A stretch of DNA of 64,000 nt from CBDFHF01 sp965247565 (GTDB lineage Bacteria; Pseudomonadota; Gammaproteobacteria; Methylococcales; Methylomonadaceae): contig CBDFHF010000003.1 of the NCBI GenBank assembly GCA_965247565.1, positions 2,170,001-2,234,000 of the forward strand, given 5' to 3'. A model generated the notes under the pieces. That model did no database searches, was not told where the DNA came from, and worked only from the letters and a program-made list of their open reading frames with translations. The stretch's first letter is position 1; each line of letters opens with the position of its first letter. Shown piece by piece: positions 34,158-43,304 of the stretch. Made by a program: the position numbers and the translations under genes.

Positions 34158-34739
34158 TTATTGTACTACTTCAGCTTTTTCAATCACGATGTTGGTTTTG
34201 GGTACATCTTGATGACCACCACGATTACCAGTGGCTTGTTTGGCCATGGCATCGACTACATCCATGCCCTCAATCACTTGTGCAAATACTGCGTAACCCC
34301 AACCGCTTGGGGTCGGGCTGGTATGGTTTAAAAATGAATTATCTTTGTAATTGATAAAAAATTGCGCCGTGGCTGAATTTGGATCATTTGTGCGAGCCAT
34401 AGCAATTGATCCGCGACTGTTTGGTAAGCCATTGTCGGCTTCATTTTTAATCGGTGCATGCACAGGTTTTTGGTTGAAATCAGTATCGAAACCGCCGCCT
34501 TGCGCCATGAAATCAGGGATGATTCGATGAAAAATAGTACCGTTATAAAAACCTTCATTGACGTAGGTTAAAAAGTTAGCCGAAGAAACTGGCGCTTTTT
34601 CAGGATTAAGTTGAATAGTAATGGCGCCGAGGTTGGTAGTTAATTTAATTTTGGTTGGGCTATCAGTCATTTTTTTTTCCGTTGCAAAAGAGAAGGTTGT
34701 GGTAAAAAACAGCATCGTAAAGAGTATTAAGATACGCAT
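34158..34739 (-). CDS. Peptidyl-prolyl cis-trans isomerase, cyclophilin type, exported
   Basis: The 193-residue protein has a signal peptide (MRILILFTMLFFTTTFSFA). A cyclophilin domain follows, with FHRIIPDFMAQGGGFDTDFN, NSRGSIAMARTNDPNSATAQ and FFINYKDNSFLN; the catalytic Arg is in FHRI. It should act as a periplasmic foldase, as PpiA does. Its position next to lpxH and divergent from cysS is that of the cytoplasmic ppiB in E. coli, so I leave the symbol open. Confidence 0.92.
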   Translation of the reverse strand: MRILILFTMLFFTTTFSFATEKKMTDSPTKIKLTTNLGAITIQLNPEKAPVSSANFLTYVNEGFYNGTIFHRIIPDFMAQGGGFDTDFNQKPVHAPIKNEADNGLPNSRGSIAMARTNDPNSATAQFFINYKDNSFLNHTSPTPSGWGYAVFAQVIEGMDVVDAMAKQATGNRGGHQDVPKTNIVIEKAEVVQ

Positions 34740-34865
34740 GTATTTCCTTGTTGGTAGAACAAAGCCCGAATTCTATGTGTTTTTAGCTTGAAAGTGAAGT
34801 AAGCGCTTGGTAAATTGCACGGCTTGACGTTATTGCGCTCGGCACAAGCAATCCCAATTATTAAC

Positions 34866-36266
34866 ATGTTGAAAATTTATAATACCCTGACCCGAAAAAA
34901 AGAACTGTTCACGCCACGAGTGCCAGGTAAAGTGGGTATGTATGTTTGCGGTATGACCGTTTACGATTACTGCCACATCGGTCATGCTCGGGTTATGGTG
35001 GTGTTTGACACAGTGGCCCGATATTTTCGTCATGCGGGTTATGAGCTGACTTACGTTCGCAATATTACTGACATTGACGACAAAATCATTCAGCGCGCCA
35101 ACGAAAACGGCGAACAATTCAACCAGTTAACTGAACGCTTTATTCAAGCCATGCACGAAGACGAGCAAGCGCTGGCTGTTTTGCCTGTTGATGTTGAGCC
35201 AAGAGCGACGCAATCCATCGAAGCCATTATTAGCATGATCAAAACCCTGATTAATAACGGCTTGGCTTACGTGGGTGGTAATGGGGACGTATTTTACTCG
35301 GTCAATAAGTTTGAATCTTACGGGCAATTATCCGGTAAAAACTTGGATGAATTGCAAGCCGGCGAACGCGTTGATGTCGATTTAGCCAAGCAAAACGCAC
35401 TGGATTTTGTGTTATGGAAAATGGCTAAAGCCAATGAGCCGTCCTGGCCATCGCCGTGGGGTTTAGGTCGTCCGGGCTGGCATATAGAATGTTCCGCAAT
35501 GTCAACCTGCTGTTTGGGCAACCATTTTGATATTCACGGTGGCGGCATGGATTTGCAGTTTCCGCATCACGAAAATGAAATCGCCCAGTCTGAGGGTGCA
35601 ACCGGCGAAAAGTTTGTGAATGTTTGGATGCACAACGGTTTTGTTCGTGTTGATAATGAAAAAATGTCTAAGTCCTTGGGCAATTTCTTTACCGTTCGTG
35701 AGGTCTTGAAACGCTATCGACCCGAAGTGGTGCGGTTTTTTATTTTATCCAGTCACTACCGTAGCCCCTTAAATTACTCCGACGAACATTTGGATGATGC
35801 CAGAGCTGCCTTAACAAGGCTTTACACCGCATTGCGCGGTGTTGAACTAGCGGAACCCTCTGCAAACAACGGCTATCAGACTCGTTTTCAGCAATCGATG
35901 GACGACGATTTTAATACGCCGGTGGCTGTGGCGGTTTTGTTTGAGTTAGCTAGAGACCTAAACAAAGCTAAAGAAAATAATCCAGCAACTGCTTGTGAAC
36001 TTGCCGGAAGTCTGAAGCAGTTGGCTGGTTTGCTCGGCATGTTGCAGGATGATCCCGATAGTTTTTTGAAAGGTCAAGTCAGCGCACAACAAGATAGCGG
36101 TGATGGATTAACTGAAACCGAAATTGAACAGCAAATCCAGGCCCGCATCGCCGCAAAAAAAGCCAAAGATTGGGCGGCTGCCGACAATATCCGCAACCAA
36201 CTGAAAGACCAGGGTGTGATTTTAGAGGATGCGCCCGATGGCACCACAAGTTGGCGACGAGAATAA
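34866..36266 (+). CDS. cysS: Cysteinyl-tRNA synthetase
   Basis: CysRS charges tRNA-Cys. The 466-residue class I synthetase begins MLKIYNTLTRKKELFTPRVP. It has the zinc Cys in MYVCGMTVYDYCHIGHAR, which includes the HIGH signature, and further zinc ligands in GWHIECSAMS and DLQFPHHENEIAQSE. The KMSKS loop is in VDNEKMSKSLGNFFTVRE. The ATG at 34866 matches the family start; the open frame upstream is not conserved. It is divergent from the cyclophilin gene. Confidence 0.96.
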   Translation: MLKIYNTLTRKKELFTPRVPGKVGMYVCGMTVYDYCHIGHARVMVVFDTVARYFRHAGYELTYVRNITDIDDKIIQRANENGEQFNQLTERFIQAMHEDEQALAVLPVDVEPRATQSIEAIISMIKTLINNGLAYVGGNGDVFYSVNKFESYGQLSGKNLDELQAGERVDVDLAKQNALDFVLWKMAKANEPSWPSPWGLGRPGWHIECSAMSTCCLGNHFDIHGGGMDLQFPHHENEIAQSEGATGEKFVNVWMHNGFVRVDNEKMSKSLGNFFTVREVLKRYRPEVVRFFILSSHYRSPLNYSDEHLDDARAALTRLYTALRGVELAEPSANNGYQTRFQQSMDDDFNTPVAVAVLFELARDLNKAKENNPATACELAGSLKQLAGLLGMLQDDPDSFLKGQVSAQQDSGDGLTETEIEQQIQARIAAKKAKDWAAADNIRNQLKDQGVILEDAPDGTTSWRRE

Positions 36267-36391
36267 TTTCTTTTTTAAAAAATGACATAAGCTTGTAAGT
36301 TTGGGCACATGAAGCGACTTTTTATTAAATCGCTTGATGCAGTTCAATGATTCAAGCTTCATAAACACAGTGATAGCAGAGCCATTACCTA

Positions 36392-37024
36392 ATGAGTGAA
36401 ATAAAAGATAAATCCGTACAAGTTTTTCTTGATGAATTAGCCAGTAAATCCGCCACACCTGGCGGTGGCAGTGCTGCTGCGCTCATGGGGGCTCAGTCGG
36501 CAGCCTTAACTAGCATGGTCTGCAATTTAACCATTGGTAAACCCCAATATGCTGAAGTTGAAACAGATATGCGATCCTTGCTGATAAAAGCGGAAGGATT
36601 ACGGGAAAAACTAACCGATATGATTAAGGCGGATGTTGATGTATTTAATCGGCTAATGGAAACTTATGCTTTGCCTAAACAGACGGACGAGGAAAAAGCC
36701 GCCCGTAGTGCAGCCATTCAGGACGTGTTAAAAGATGCGACAGAAGTACCTTTAGACTGCGCAAGGGCTTGTGTTGAAGCTATCCAGTTAAGCCGCATCG
36801 CCGCAGAAAAAGGCAGCACTGCGGTATTAAGTGATGCGGGGGTTGCGGTTATGTCGGCTTACAGTGGCTTAAAAAGCGCGGCGCTGAATGTACATATCAA
36901 TGCCGCTAGTCTGAAAGATAGACAGTTTGCAGATGCTAAAATAGCTGAGTTAGAAAGCATTTCAAACGGTGCCGATCTAGCGGCAGAAGAAATTTACCAG
37001 CTGGTCAAGACCAAAATGGCTTAG
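36392..37024 (+). CDS. fchA: Cyclodeaminase/cyclohydrolase family protein (FchA-like)
   Basis: The 210-residue protein belongs to the FTCD cyclodeaminase family, which includes methenyltetrahydrofolate cyclohydrolase FchA. It has VQVFLDELASKSATPGGGSA followed by AALMGAQSAALTSMVC, then ADVDVFNRLMETYALPKQ, VPLDCARACVEAIQL and DAGVAVMSAYSGLKSAALNV. In methylotrophs FchA interconverts methenyl- and formyl-tetrahydrofolate. The family is clear, but the exact substrate is not proven by sequence. It stands alone between cysS and the convergent purM. Confidence 0.82.
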   Translation: MSEIKDKSVQVFLDELASKSATPGGGSAAALMGAQSAALTSMVCNLTIGKPQYAEVETDMRSLLIKAEGLREKLTDMIKADVDVFNRLMETYALPKQTDEEKAARSAAIQDVLKDATEVPLDCARACVEAIQLSRIAAEKGSTAVLSDAGVAVMSAYSGLKSAALNVHINAASLKDRQFADAKIAELESISNGADLAAEEIYQLVKTKMA

Positions 37025-37052
37025 TCCTCAATTTGTAGGCAGAGGTGATAAA

Positions 37053-38096
37053 TTACAGGTACTTAACTGTTGGTTTACCCTCAGCCGCAACTAAGTTGCC
37101 GATAGCAAATGCTGTTTCACCTAATTCACTCAGCTTTTCAAGCGCTGCTTTTTCATGTTCAGGCGCGACCACTACGATCATGCCAATCCCGCAATTAAAG
37201 GTTGTTAACATATCCGGCAAAGACACGTTACCCTGCTTTTGCAGCCACTTGAAAATGTCGGGGAAATTCCAGGAGCCTAAGTCGATTTGGGCTTGAGCGC
37301 CATCTGGCAAGACTCGGGGTAGATTTTCAGTTAAACCGCCGCCGGTAATATGCGCTAGGGCATGAACTGGAACTGACTCTAACAGCGCTAATAAGGATTT
37401 TACATAGATTTTAGTCGGCGCCAATAAAGTTTCCCCTAAGGATTTGCCATTAAACTCGTCGGATAATTCGGCTTTACTATGGCTGATAATTTTACGAATT
37501 AATGAATAACCATTGGAGTGCGGACCTGAGGAGGCGATGCCAATGAGTTTGTCGCCGACTTTGACTTGGCTTCCGTCCAGTACTTTGGCTTTTTCGACGA
37601 TACCAACGCAAAAACCGGCTAAGTCATATTCGCCATTGGCATACATCCCAGGCATTTCGGCGGTTTCGCCGCCGACTAATGCAGCACCGGCAAGCTCGCA
37701 ACCTTTGCCAATACCTTCGATGACTGCTGCTGCGGTATCGACATTCAGTTTGCCAGTAGCAAAATAGTCCAGGAAAAATAAGGGCTCTGCACCTTGCACT
37801 ATAATGTCGTTAACGCACATGGCTACCAGGTCGATACCAACGGTGTTATGACTATTTAAATCGATAGCCAGTTTTAACTTGGTACCGACGCCATCAGTTC
37901 CGGAAACCAGTACTGGTTGTTGGTAGCGGTCTAATGGTAACTCAAACATTGACCCAAAGCCGCCCAAACCGGCCATAACTCCTGCAGTGCGGGTTCTGGC
38001 GGCAATCGGTTTAATGCGTTCGACTAGCTCATTGCCGGCCTCAATATCAACGCCGGCACTTTTGTAATTCAAGCTTGGGTGGGATTTTTCGCTCAA
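37053..38096 (-). CDS. purM: Phosphoribosylformylglycinamidine cyclo-ligase PurM
   Basis: PurM closes the imidazole ring to make AIR in purine synthesis. The 347-residue protein shows LNYKSAGVDIEAGNELVERI, LVSGTDGVGTKLKLAIDLN, MCVNDIIVQGAEPLFFLDYF, LVGGETAEMPGMYANGEYDL and ITGGGLTENLPRVLP. The length is normal. It is divergent from the DUF2066 gene, a common gammaproteobacterial pairing. Confidence 0.96.
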   Translation of the reverse strand: MSEKSHPSLNYKSAGVDIEAGNELVERIKPIAARTRTAGVMAGLGGFGSMFELPLDRYQQPVLVSGTDGVGTKLKLAIDLNSHNTVGIDLVAMCVNDIIVQGAEPLFFLDYFATGKLNVDTAAAVIEGIGKGCELAGAALVGGETAEMPGMYANGEYDLAGFCVGIVEKAKVLDGSQVKVGDKLIGIASSGPHSNGYSLIRKIISHSKAELSDEFNGKSLGETLLAPTKIYVKSLLALLESVPVHALAHITGGGLTENLPRVLPDGAQAQIDLGSWNFPDIFKWLQKQGNVSLPDMLTTFNCGIGMIVVVAPEHEKAALEKLSELGETAFAIGNLVAAEGKPTVKYL

Positions 38097-38167
38097 TTTG
38101 CTGTACTCTTCGGGTTATGTGAAACTGTCGGTATTGTACAAGACATCATCATTTTTGTGTGAAGGAT

Positions 38168-39247
38168 ATGAATGTGCTTTTAAGAGCTTTACTACTATGC
38201 GGACTGTTTGTCAGTCACTACGGTTTGGCAACTGAGATTTCGGGTTTATACGAAACTGAGGTCATTGCCAAGAGTCAATCGGCGGAAGATAAAAATACTG
38301 CCATTAAGTCAGCTTTATCAACGGTGCTGAGTAGGGTAATGGCGGGTAGTCATGTTTTACAGGATCCCGTTGTCAAAATAGCGCTCATGGATGCACAACG
38401 CTACGTCAAACAGTCGCAATTTTCATTGGGTGATCAGGGTTTCGGTGCAAATAAAAATGCACGAACCTTACGGGTGTTGTTTGATGATGTGGCATTGCTG
38501 AATCTTATGAAAACCAGCAAGCTGAAGGTGTGGACAGAATCAAGACCGGAAACCTTGTTATGGTTAGTTGTTGAAGATAACGGTAAACGGGTATTTTTTA
38601 AACCAGAAACCATGCACGATCTGAATATTGCCGTCACTACCATGGCCAAGCAGGCCGGCTTACCTTTGTTATTGCCTCTGCAAGATTTGGAGGAGCAACG
38701 GCAAATTGCGGTTAATGATGTGTTGAGTGCCTACCCGCAACGGCTACTGTCAGCTTCTGAACGTTACGGGGTCGTGTCGATTTTGGCAGGAAGGGTAGTC
38801 AAAAGCGCAGATTGTTGGAAAGCGGACTGGTCGTTTTATTTTGATAATCGAATTGTCCAGTCAGAAACGTCATGCGGCCCGTTAAATGAAGCGATTTTGG
38901 CGGGCATGAAAAACGTGTATGAGCGACTATCCAACTATTACGCGGTTATTCCTTCCGGCTTAGAGTTAGGCAATGTCACCTTAAAAATTGCGCGAGTTAA
39001 TAATGATGAGGATAAAAATCGAGTGTTAACTTATCTAAAATCCTTACCGATGGTAAAAAATGTGAATTGGCTAGGTACTGACATAGAACTGCAAAGTTAC
39101 AAGGTCAGTTTTAACGGCGAACAATCGGCCCTGGAAGAAATGCTAGGTTTGGGGAGAGTGCTAAACCCGCAAGATACTGATAACTATGGCACTACCGAGC
39201 TACATTATCAATTAGTGCCATCGCAGACTAATTTTATTGGCCAATAA
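38168..39247 (+). CDS. DUF2066 domain exported protein
   Basis: The 359-residue protein has a signal peptide (MNVLLRALLLCGLFVSHYGL ending near ATE). The DUF2066 domain starts EISGLYETEVIAKSQSAEDK and contains ALSTVLSRVMAGSHVLQDP, RYVKQSQFSLGD and TLLWLVVEDNGKRVFF. The family has no known function but is typically divergent from purM, as here. Start choice is uncertain: GTG 38159, ATG 38168 and GTG 38174 are all in frame and near a GAAGGA site. Downstream, where hda would often follow, there are two unknown genes. Confidence 0.82.
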   Translation: MNVLLRALLLCGLFVSHYGLATEISGLYETEVIAKSQSAEDKNTAIKSALSTVLSRVMAGSHVLQDPVVKIALMDAQRYVKQSQFSLGDQGFGANKNARTLRVLFDDVALLNLMKTSKLKVWTESRPETLLWLVVEDNGKRVFFKPETMHDLNIAVTTMAKQAGLPLLLPLQDLEEQRQIAVNDVLSAYPQRLLSASERYGVVSILAGRVVKSADCWKADWSFYFDNRIVQSETSCGPLNEAILAGMKNVYERLSNYYAVIPSGLELGNVTLKIARVNNDEDKNRVLTYLKSLPMVKNVNWLGTDIELQSYKVSFNGEQSALEEMLGLGRVLNPQDTDNYGTTELHYQLVPSQTNFIGQ

Positions 39248-39332
39248 TTTGATTTTATAAAAAAATTAATTAAAGTGAGTGCGGCTGCGATCAGGAAGAC
39301 CCATCCAAACCATTTTTTAATGAGGATATGAA

Positions 39333-39854
39333 ATGAAAATAACAAAAATAATCCAATACACCCTACTGACTTACACGGTTTTAAATACTGCGGCATGGGC
39401 GTATTCGCCTGATAAAGAGGAAGAGGAGTGTAAAAAACCGCATTTCAGAGATTTCAGCCTCCCGGTTTATGTCGCACCGGAAAATAAAGAAGTCTCGCCA
39501 GAGTCTGAGTTTACTATCATGATGTCTCCGTGGACCGATCCTAAAACAATAAAGCTAACTGCAAAGGAAAAAAAGATAAACTTCGCCTTGGAAAGTAATG
39601 ACAGTTTTCATCGTTTAACGGCTAAGCTGCCCGCTGAATTTTCCGGACATTTTGTCAGGCTTAATCTTAGTGCGAAAGCGGTAACCGGCTGTGAAGGGAA
39701 AGACGGATGGTTGCTTAAAGTATCCGCACCGGCAGCGGCTCAAACTGCTCAACCTGTCGCCGGACAACCCAACACAGATACCCCGCCAGCGCCACCAGCA
39801 ACCGCTCAATCGTCAGAAAACCTTCCACAACCCGCTGCTGAGCAGCCCAAATGA
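39333..39854 (+). CDS. Exported protein of unknown function with Pro/Ala-rich tail
   Basis: I do not recognise the family. The 173-residue protein has a signal peptide (MKITKIIQYTLLTYTVLNTA ending AWA). A small domain follows, with the conserved-looking KKPHFRDFSLPVYVAPENKE and FTIMMSPWTDPKTIKLTAKE and two cysteines (ECKK and GCEG). The disordered tail is rich in Ala, Pro and Gln. A ribosome site (AGGAT) precedes the ATG. It is 85 bases after the DUF2066 gene and 69 before the next unknown, on the same strand. Confidence 0.7.
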   Translation: MKITKIIQYTLLTYTVLNTAAWAYSPDKEEEECKKPHFRDFSLPVYVAPENKEVSPESEFTIMMSPWTDPKTIKLTAKEKKINFALESNDSFHRLTAKLPAEFSGHFVRLNLSAKAVTGCEGKDGWLLKVSAPAAAQTAQPVAGQPNTDTPPAPPATAQSSENLPQPAAEQPK

Positions 39855-39923
39855 AACTAACCTGTAAACGGCATCTGGTTGCAGATCGGATAGTCGTTCT
39901 TTAACTAATCAAAAGGAATAAAC

Positions 39924-40454
39924 ATGAGCTTAAACTACAGCGAAGAAGAACTGAATCTACTGGCTAACACGCCGCACATTATTGGTTCGGCGATGGCCTT
40001 TGCGGGTAGCAGTGGACTGTTTGGAACAGGAAAAGAAATGTTCGCCAATGCCCAAGCCGTTATGGCCGGTGTTAAAGACTACCCCAATAACGCACTGATT
40101 CAGGCCATACTCCCCAACACCGAGGCCGGCGCTTCTGCCGCTATGGACAAGATGAAAAAAATCCGGGACTGGGGCGTGGCCCGGTATAAAGCTAAACAAG
40201 TGGATTCTGCTGAGAAATTTCAAGCGCAAGCCGTCCAGGATTGCAAGGAAGTGGCCGCCTTGCTAGCGGCTAAAGCGTCTGCTCAAGAGGCTAGCGAATA
40301 TAAACAATGGGCGATGGCTATTGCCGAAAAAGTGGCGATGGCAACCACAGAGGGGAGCTTCTTCGGCTTCGGCGGCGAGCGGTTCAGCGCCAACGAAAAG
40401 CAATTATTCAGTCAAATTGAAAATGCGCTAAGCTCACAAAGCTTATTGGCTTGA
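39924..40454 (+). CDS. Alpha-helical cytosolic protein of unknown function
   Basis: The 176-residue protein lacks a signal peptide and membrane helices and is predicted helical, rich in Ala, Lys and Glu. Stretches such as NTPHIIGSAMAFAGSSGLFG, ASAAMDKMKKIRDWGV and KVAMATTEGSFFGFGGERFS look structured. A strong ribosome site (AAAGGAA) precedes the ATG. I cannot name the family. A tellurite-resistance or stress-related helical protein is possible, but I have no motif to support it. Confidence 0.7.
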   Translation: MSLNYSEEELNLLANTPHIIGSAMAFAGSSGLFGTGKEMFANAQAVMAGVKDYPNNALIQAILPNTEAGASAAMDKMKKIRDWGVARYKAKQVDSAEKFQAQAVQDCKEVAALLAAKASAQEASEYKQWAMAIAEKVAMATTEGSFFGFGGERFSANEKQLFSQIENALSSQSLLA

Positions 40455-40509
40455 ATATGAGAAACAGGAGTGTTGGGTCGTTTCGGTTAACCAATACTCA
40501 ATTCACTAA

Positions 40510-40535
40510 AAGTGGGCAAGAGCGCTTGCCCACTT
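40510..40535 (-). terminator. Hairpin terminator of the first propeller gene
   Basis: AAGTGGGCAAG and CTTGCCCACTT form an 11-bp stem around AGCG. Read on the minus strand, the stem runs into TTTTAG, 13 bases after the stop at 40548. The same hairpin recurs after the paralogous gene at 44163-44188. Confidence 0.75.
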
Positions 40536-40547
40536 CTGGCAACTCAG

Positions 40548-42008
40548 TTAATTCACTGTAATCGATAAGTTGGAAACGAGCCGCTTTGTTGGCTTTTTCT
40601 TGCTTACTTTGTAAGTCAGTACTGCCTTATTCTTCACCACACCTGGTTTTTTGGGAATGATAGTGAACGTAGCGCCAAAGCTGGTGTTTGCCGCCACCGT
40701 GCCAAAATCACACTTAACCGGGGCTTTGCTTTTACACTTTCCTTGGCTGGGTACCACTGACACCAGTTTGGCTTTTTTGGGTAACGTGTTAGTGAGTTTT
40801 ACGCTGGTAATGCTAGACGATCCCTGTTTGTATCCTACATTGTAGACGAAGGGTTGTCCCGCTTGTGCTGTGGTGGGGTTTGTGTTGCCGCCATTGCCTC
40901 CAGTATTACCACCACCTACAAACGCAGGCATTGTGCCAATTGCCAGGCCTTGAGCTGAATAGATAAGCGGACCTTGGCTAGCATCTGAAAAATTGCTAAT
41001 CAGGGTACGATTACCGGTATTGAGGTCAACTGCATAAATACCACCCAGACTGATGGTGCCTTCCTTTCCGTCATCCAGAACAAACTCACGGCCATTACCA
41101 TCAAAAGTGCCTCTTTTTGCTGAATAAATTACCGGCCCTTGATTTTGGCTGAGGAAATCACTAAAAAGAACGGCTGAACCGCTAGTGTTGAACTTTTCAT
41201 TACCAAAGTAAAAATTGCCGACCGTGTCGAAAAATAATTCATCGTACATGTTGTCGTTCAAGGGTGCATCTGTTAATTTTGTAACAATGGAGCGATTTCC
41301 TGTCTCAGCATCAATTTGTATTAAATTGTACCTAAGGTCCGCTAAGCCGCTAATAAATGCCCAGGCATAAAGTCGTCCTGATTGATCAATACCTATAAAA
41401 TGATCAAAGCTCGGACCTTGGCTAGTAACCCAACTATCACTGAGCAGAACCCTCTGGCCAGTAAATGGGTTCATCTTTATGACCTTATATTCATCGTTAC
41501 CAGCTACCACTACAATTTGGTCGGTGGGTGTGATTACCATTTTTCTGTAGTACGCAGATGGGATAATTGTCGGTCCGTATCTAACATCGCTCAGATTACT
41601 CGCTAAAGAGCGAGAGCCGTTTGCTGCGGAAATGCGGTATAGGCCGTTAAATTGTGGTGAAATGTTCTGAATACTCTTCTTGCGCTCATTTGAGTAAACG
41701 AATACATCTCCGGTTGAAGTGATAACCACATTCTCCCATTTAATTCCGGCACGATCTAAAGCTGACTGTGAGCTTGGATCATTTTCAGCAAGATCATAAT
41801 CTGCCTCAGTAAATGCGCTAATCAGCGTTCTCTTGCCTGTCGTTAAATCTACTCTAAAAACGGCATCACAAGGCTTATAATTAGCTTTAGGATCACACCA
41901 GTCACCAGTCACCACAGCTTCTTCGGCAAAACAAAGATTGCTAATGCTACCTACTATAATAATTAGGATGGAGCTTATTAAGCTTTTTTTAGAGTTATTT
42001 TGCCGCAT
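40548..42008 (-). CDS. Exported beta-propeller/DUF11 protein, 5' end cut off by an IS3-family insertion
   Basis: Read from the internal ATG at 42008 the protein has 486 residues. It has a signal peptide (ending CFAEE) and NHL-like propeller repeats: FRVDLTTGKRTLISAFTEAD, GLYRISAANGSRSLASNLSD and IYAVDLNTGNRTLISNFSDA. A DUF11-like C-terminal domain follows (VSVVPSQGKCKSKAPVKCDF with two Cys). The IS at 42016-43343 duplicated GTA. Removing it restores an upstream ATG at 43354 with a GAGGA site, so the original start MSSTLMRQNNSKK is separated from the gene. The present ATG lacks a ribosome site, so the gene is probably silent or weak. The frame also runs on into the IS, giving a chimeric open frame that I do not regard as real. 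Confidence 0.75.
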   Translation of the reverse strand: MRQNNSKKSLISSILIIIVGSISNLCFAEEAVVTGDWCDPKANYKPCDAVFRVDLTTGKRTLISAFTEADYDLAENDPSSQSALDRAGIKWENVVITSTGDVFVYSNERKKSIQNISPQFNGLYRISAANGSRSLASNLSDVRYGPTIIPSAYYRKMVITPTDQIVVVAGNDEYKVIKMNPFTGQRVLLSDSWVTSQGPSFDHFIGIDQSGRLYAWAFISGLADLRYNLIQIDAETGNRSIVTKLTDAPLNDNMYDELFFDTVGNFYFGNEKFNTSGSAVLFSDFLSQNQGPVIYSAKRGTFDGNGREFVLDDGKEGTISLGGIYAVDLNTGNRTLISNFSDASQGPLIYSAQGLAIGTMPAFVGGGNTGGNGGNTNPTTAQAGQPFVYNVGYKQGSSSITSVKLTNTLPKKAKLVSVVPSQGKCKSKAPVKCDFGTVAANTSFGATFTIIPKKPGVVKNKAVLTYKVSKKKPTKRLVSNLSITVN

Positions 42009-42081
42009 TAAGGTATATAGTGGTCCCCAAAAAACAGACAGCAGTATAAGATGGTGTCTATCCTCAATTAGGTAGGCACAA

Positions 42082-42375
42082 ATGAGTGAAAAGAAGCGTA
42101 GGATTATGTCTGGTGCCCAAAAGGCAAAAGTAGCATTGGAAGCGGTGAAAGGTAGCAAAACAGTCAACGAGATAGCCCAAGAATTTGGAGTGCACCCGAC
42201 GCAAGTTGGTCTTTGGAAAAAGGCATTACTGGGAAATGCCAGCCATCTGTTTGACGCAAAACATGGCCTCAAGACAGCCGACCCGCAAAGTGATCTAGAG
42301 CGATTGTACGCCAAGATTGGACAGCTTAATATGGAATTGGAATGGCTTAAAAAAAAGTCCGGGATCAGCCCCTAA
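42082..42375 (+). CDS. IS3-family transposase OrfA (copy 2)
   Basis: The 97-residue OrfA is identical in protein sequence to that at 27835-28128, with the helix-turn-helix NEIAQEFGVHPTQVGLWKKA. The A8 slippery run lies at 42349-42356, just before its stop, where -1 frameshifting would create OrfAB. Confidence 0.93.
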   Translation: MSEKKRRIMSGAQKAKVALEAVKGSKTVNEIAQEFGVHPTQVGLWKKALLGNASHLFDAKHGLKTADPQSDLERLYAKIGQLNMELEWLKKKSGISP

Positions 42376-42416
42376 GCCAACGCCAGGGTTGGATCGATTC
42401 AAACGGCGGGCTGTCC

Positions 42417-43304
42417 GTGGTGGTGCAGTGCAAACTGGCGAGTATTGCACGGTCCACGGTCTATGAGAGTAAGGTAGCGGTTGTGGACGAAGTCGAACTG
42501 CTGCTATTGCGTTTGCTGGATGAAGAGTTTACCCGTCATCCGTTTTACGGCAGCAGGAAAATGGTGGTTTGGCTCGGCACCCAAGGGTATCTTGTAAACC
42601 GGAGGCGAGTGCAGCGGCTGATGCGGATATTAGGTTTAGCAGCGATAGCACCGGGTCCTAACACCAGTAAGAAGCACCCACAGAACAAAGTTTATCCTTA
42701 TTTGCTCAGAGGATTAGGCATTATTCGGATAAATCAAGTCTGGAGTACTGACATCACCTATATACGACTGGCACACGGCTTTGTGTACTTGGTGGCCATT
42801 ATTGACTGGTACAGCCGTAAGGTCTTGTCCTGGCAAGTATCAAACACGATGGATGTCGGTTTTTGTGTGGATTGTTTGACTGCCGCCCTCTATGATTACG
42901 GGCCGCCTGAGATTTTCAACACCGACCAGGGTTCACAATTTACCTGTGAGGCATGGATTAAGGTGATGCTGAAAAACGCCATCAAAATCAGCATGGATGG
43001 ACGAGGTCGCGCATTAGACAATATTTTCGTTGAACGGCTATGGCGAAGCGTGAAGTACGAGGATGTTTATTTGAAAAACTATGCGTCAATGCCGGAACTG
43101 CTGGTCGGTCTGGCCGAATATTTTATCTTCTATAATGCAGGGCGGTTTCATCAGGCATTAGGCTATAAAACGCCGGATCAGGTCTATCAGACTGGAGAAG
43201 GTGGCGGGGCTAAAATTGCTGATTATTTTAGTGAAAAAAAAGAGGCTTCAAAAGAAGAGATGGAGCAGCACCAATCTGCTGTAACGGATACGACACCCTC
43301 TTAA
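42417..43304 (+). CDS. IS3-family transposase OrfB (copy 2)
   Basis: The 295-residue OrfB has the same DDE residues as copy 1: VWSTDITYI, IFNTDQGSQF and NIFVERLWRS. It differs by one residue that I can see (NRRRVQRL against NRKRVQRL). It is expected to be expressed as an OrfAB fusion through the A8 run. Both ORFs are intact. Confidence 0.93.
   Translation: MVVQCKLASIARSTVYESKVAVVDEVELLLLRLLDEEFTRHPFYGSRKMVVWLGTQGYLVNRRRVQRLMRILGLAAIAPGPNTSKKHPQNKVYPYLLRGLGIIRINQVWSTDITYIRLAHGFVYLVAIIDWYSRKVLSWQVSNTMDVGFCVDCLTAALYDYGPPEIFNTDQGSQFTCEAWIKVMLKNAIKISMDGRGRALDNIFVERLWRSVKYEDVYLKNYASMPELLVGLAEYFIFYNAGRFHQALGYKTPDQVYQTGEGGGAKIADYFSEKKEASKEEMEQHQSAVTDTTPS

Noticed and set aside
40548..42314. One 588-codon minus-strand frame covering the propeller gene and part of the IS
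   Set aside because: Its first 100 or so codons are antisense to the IS orfA. The frame exists only because the IS junction happens to be open.
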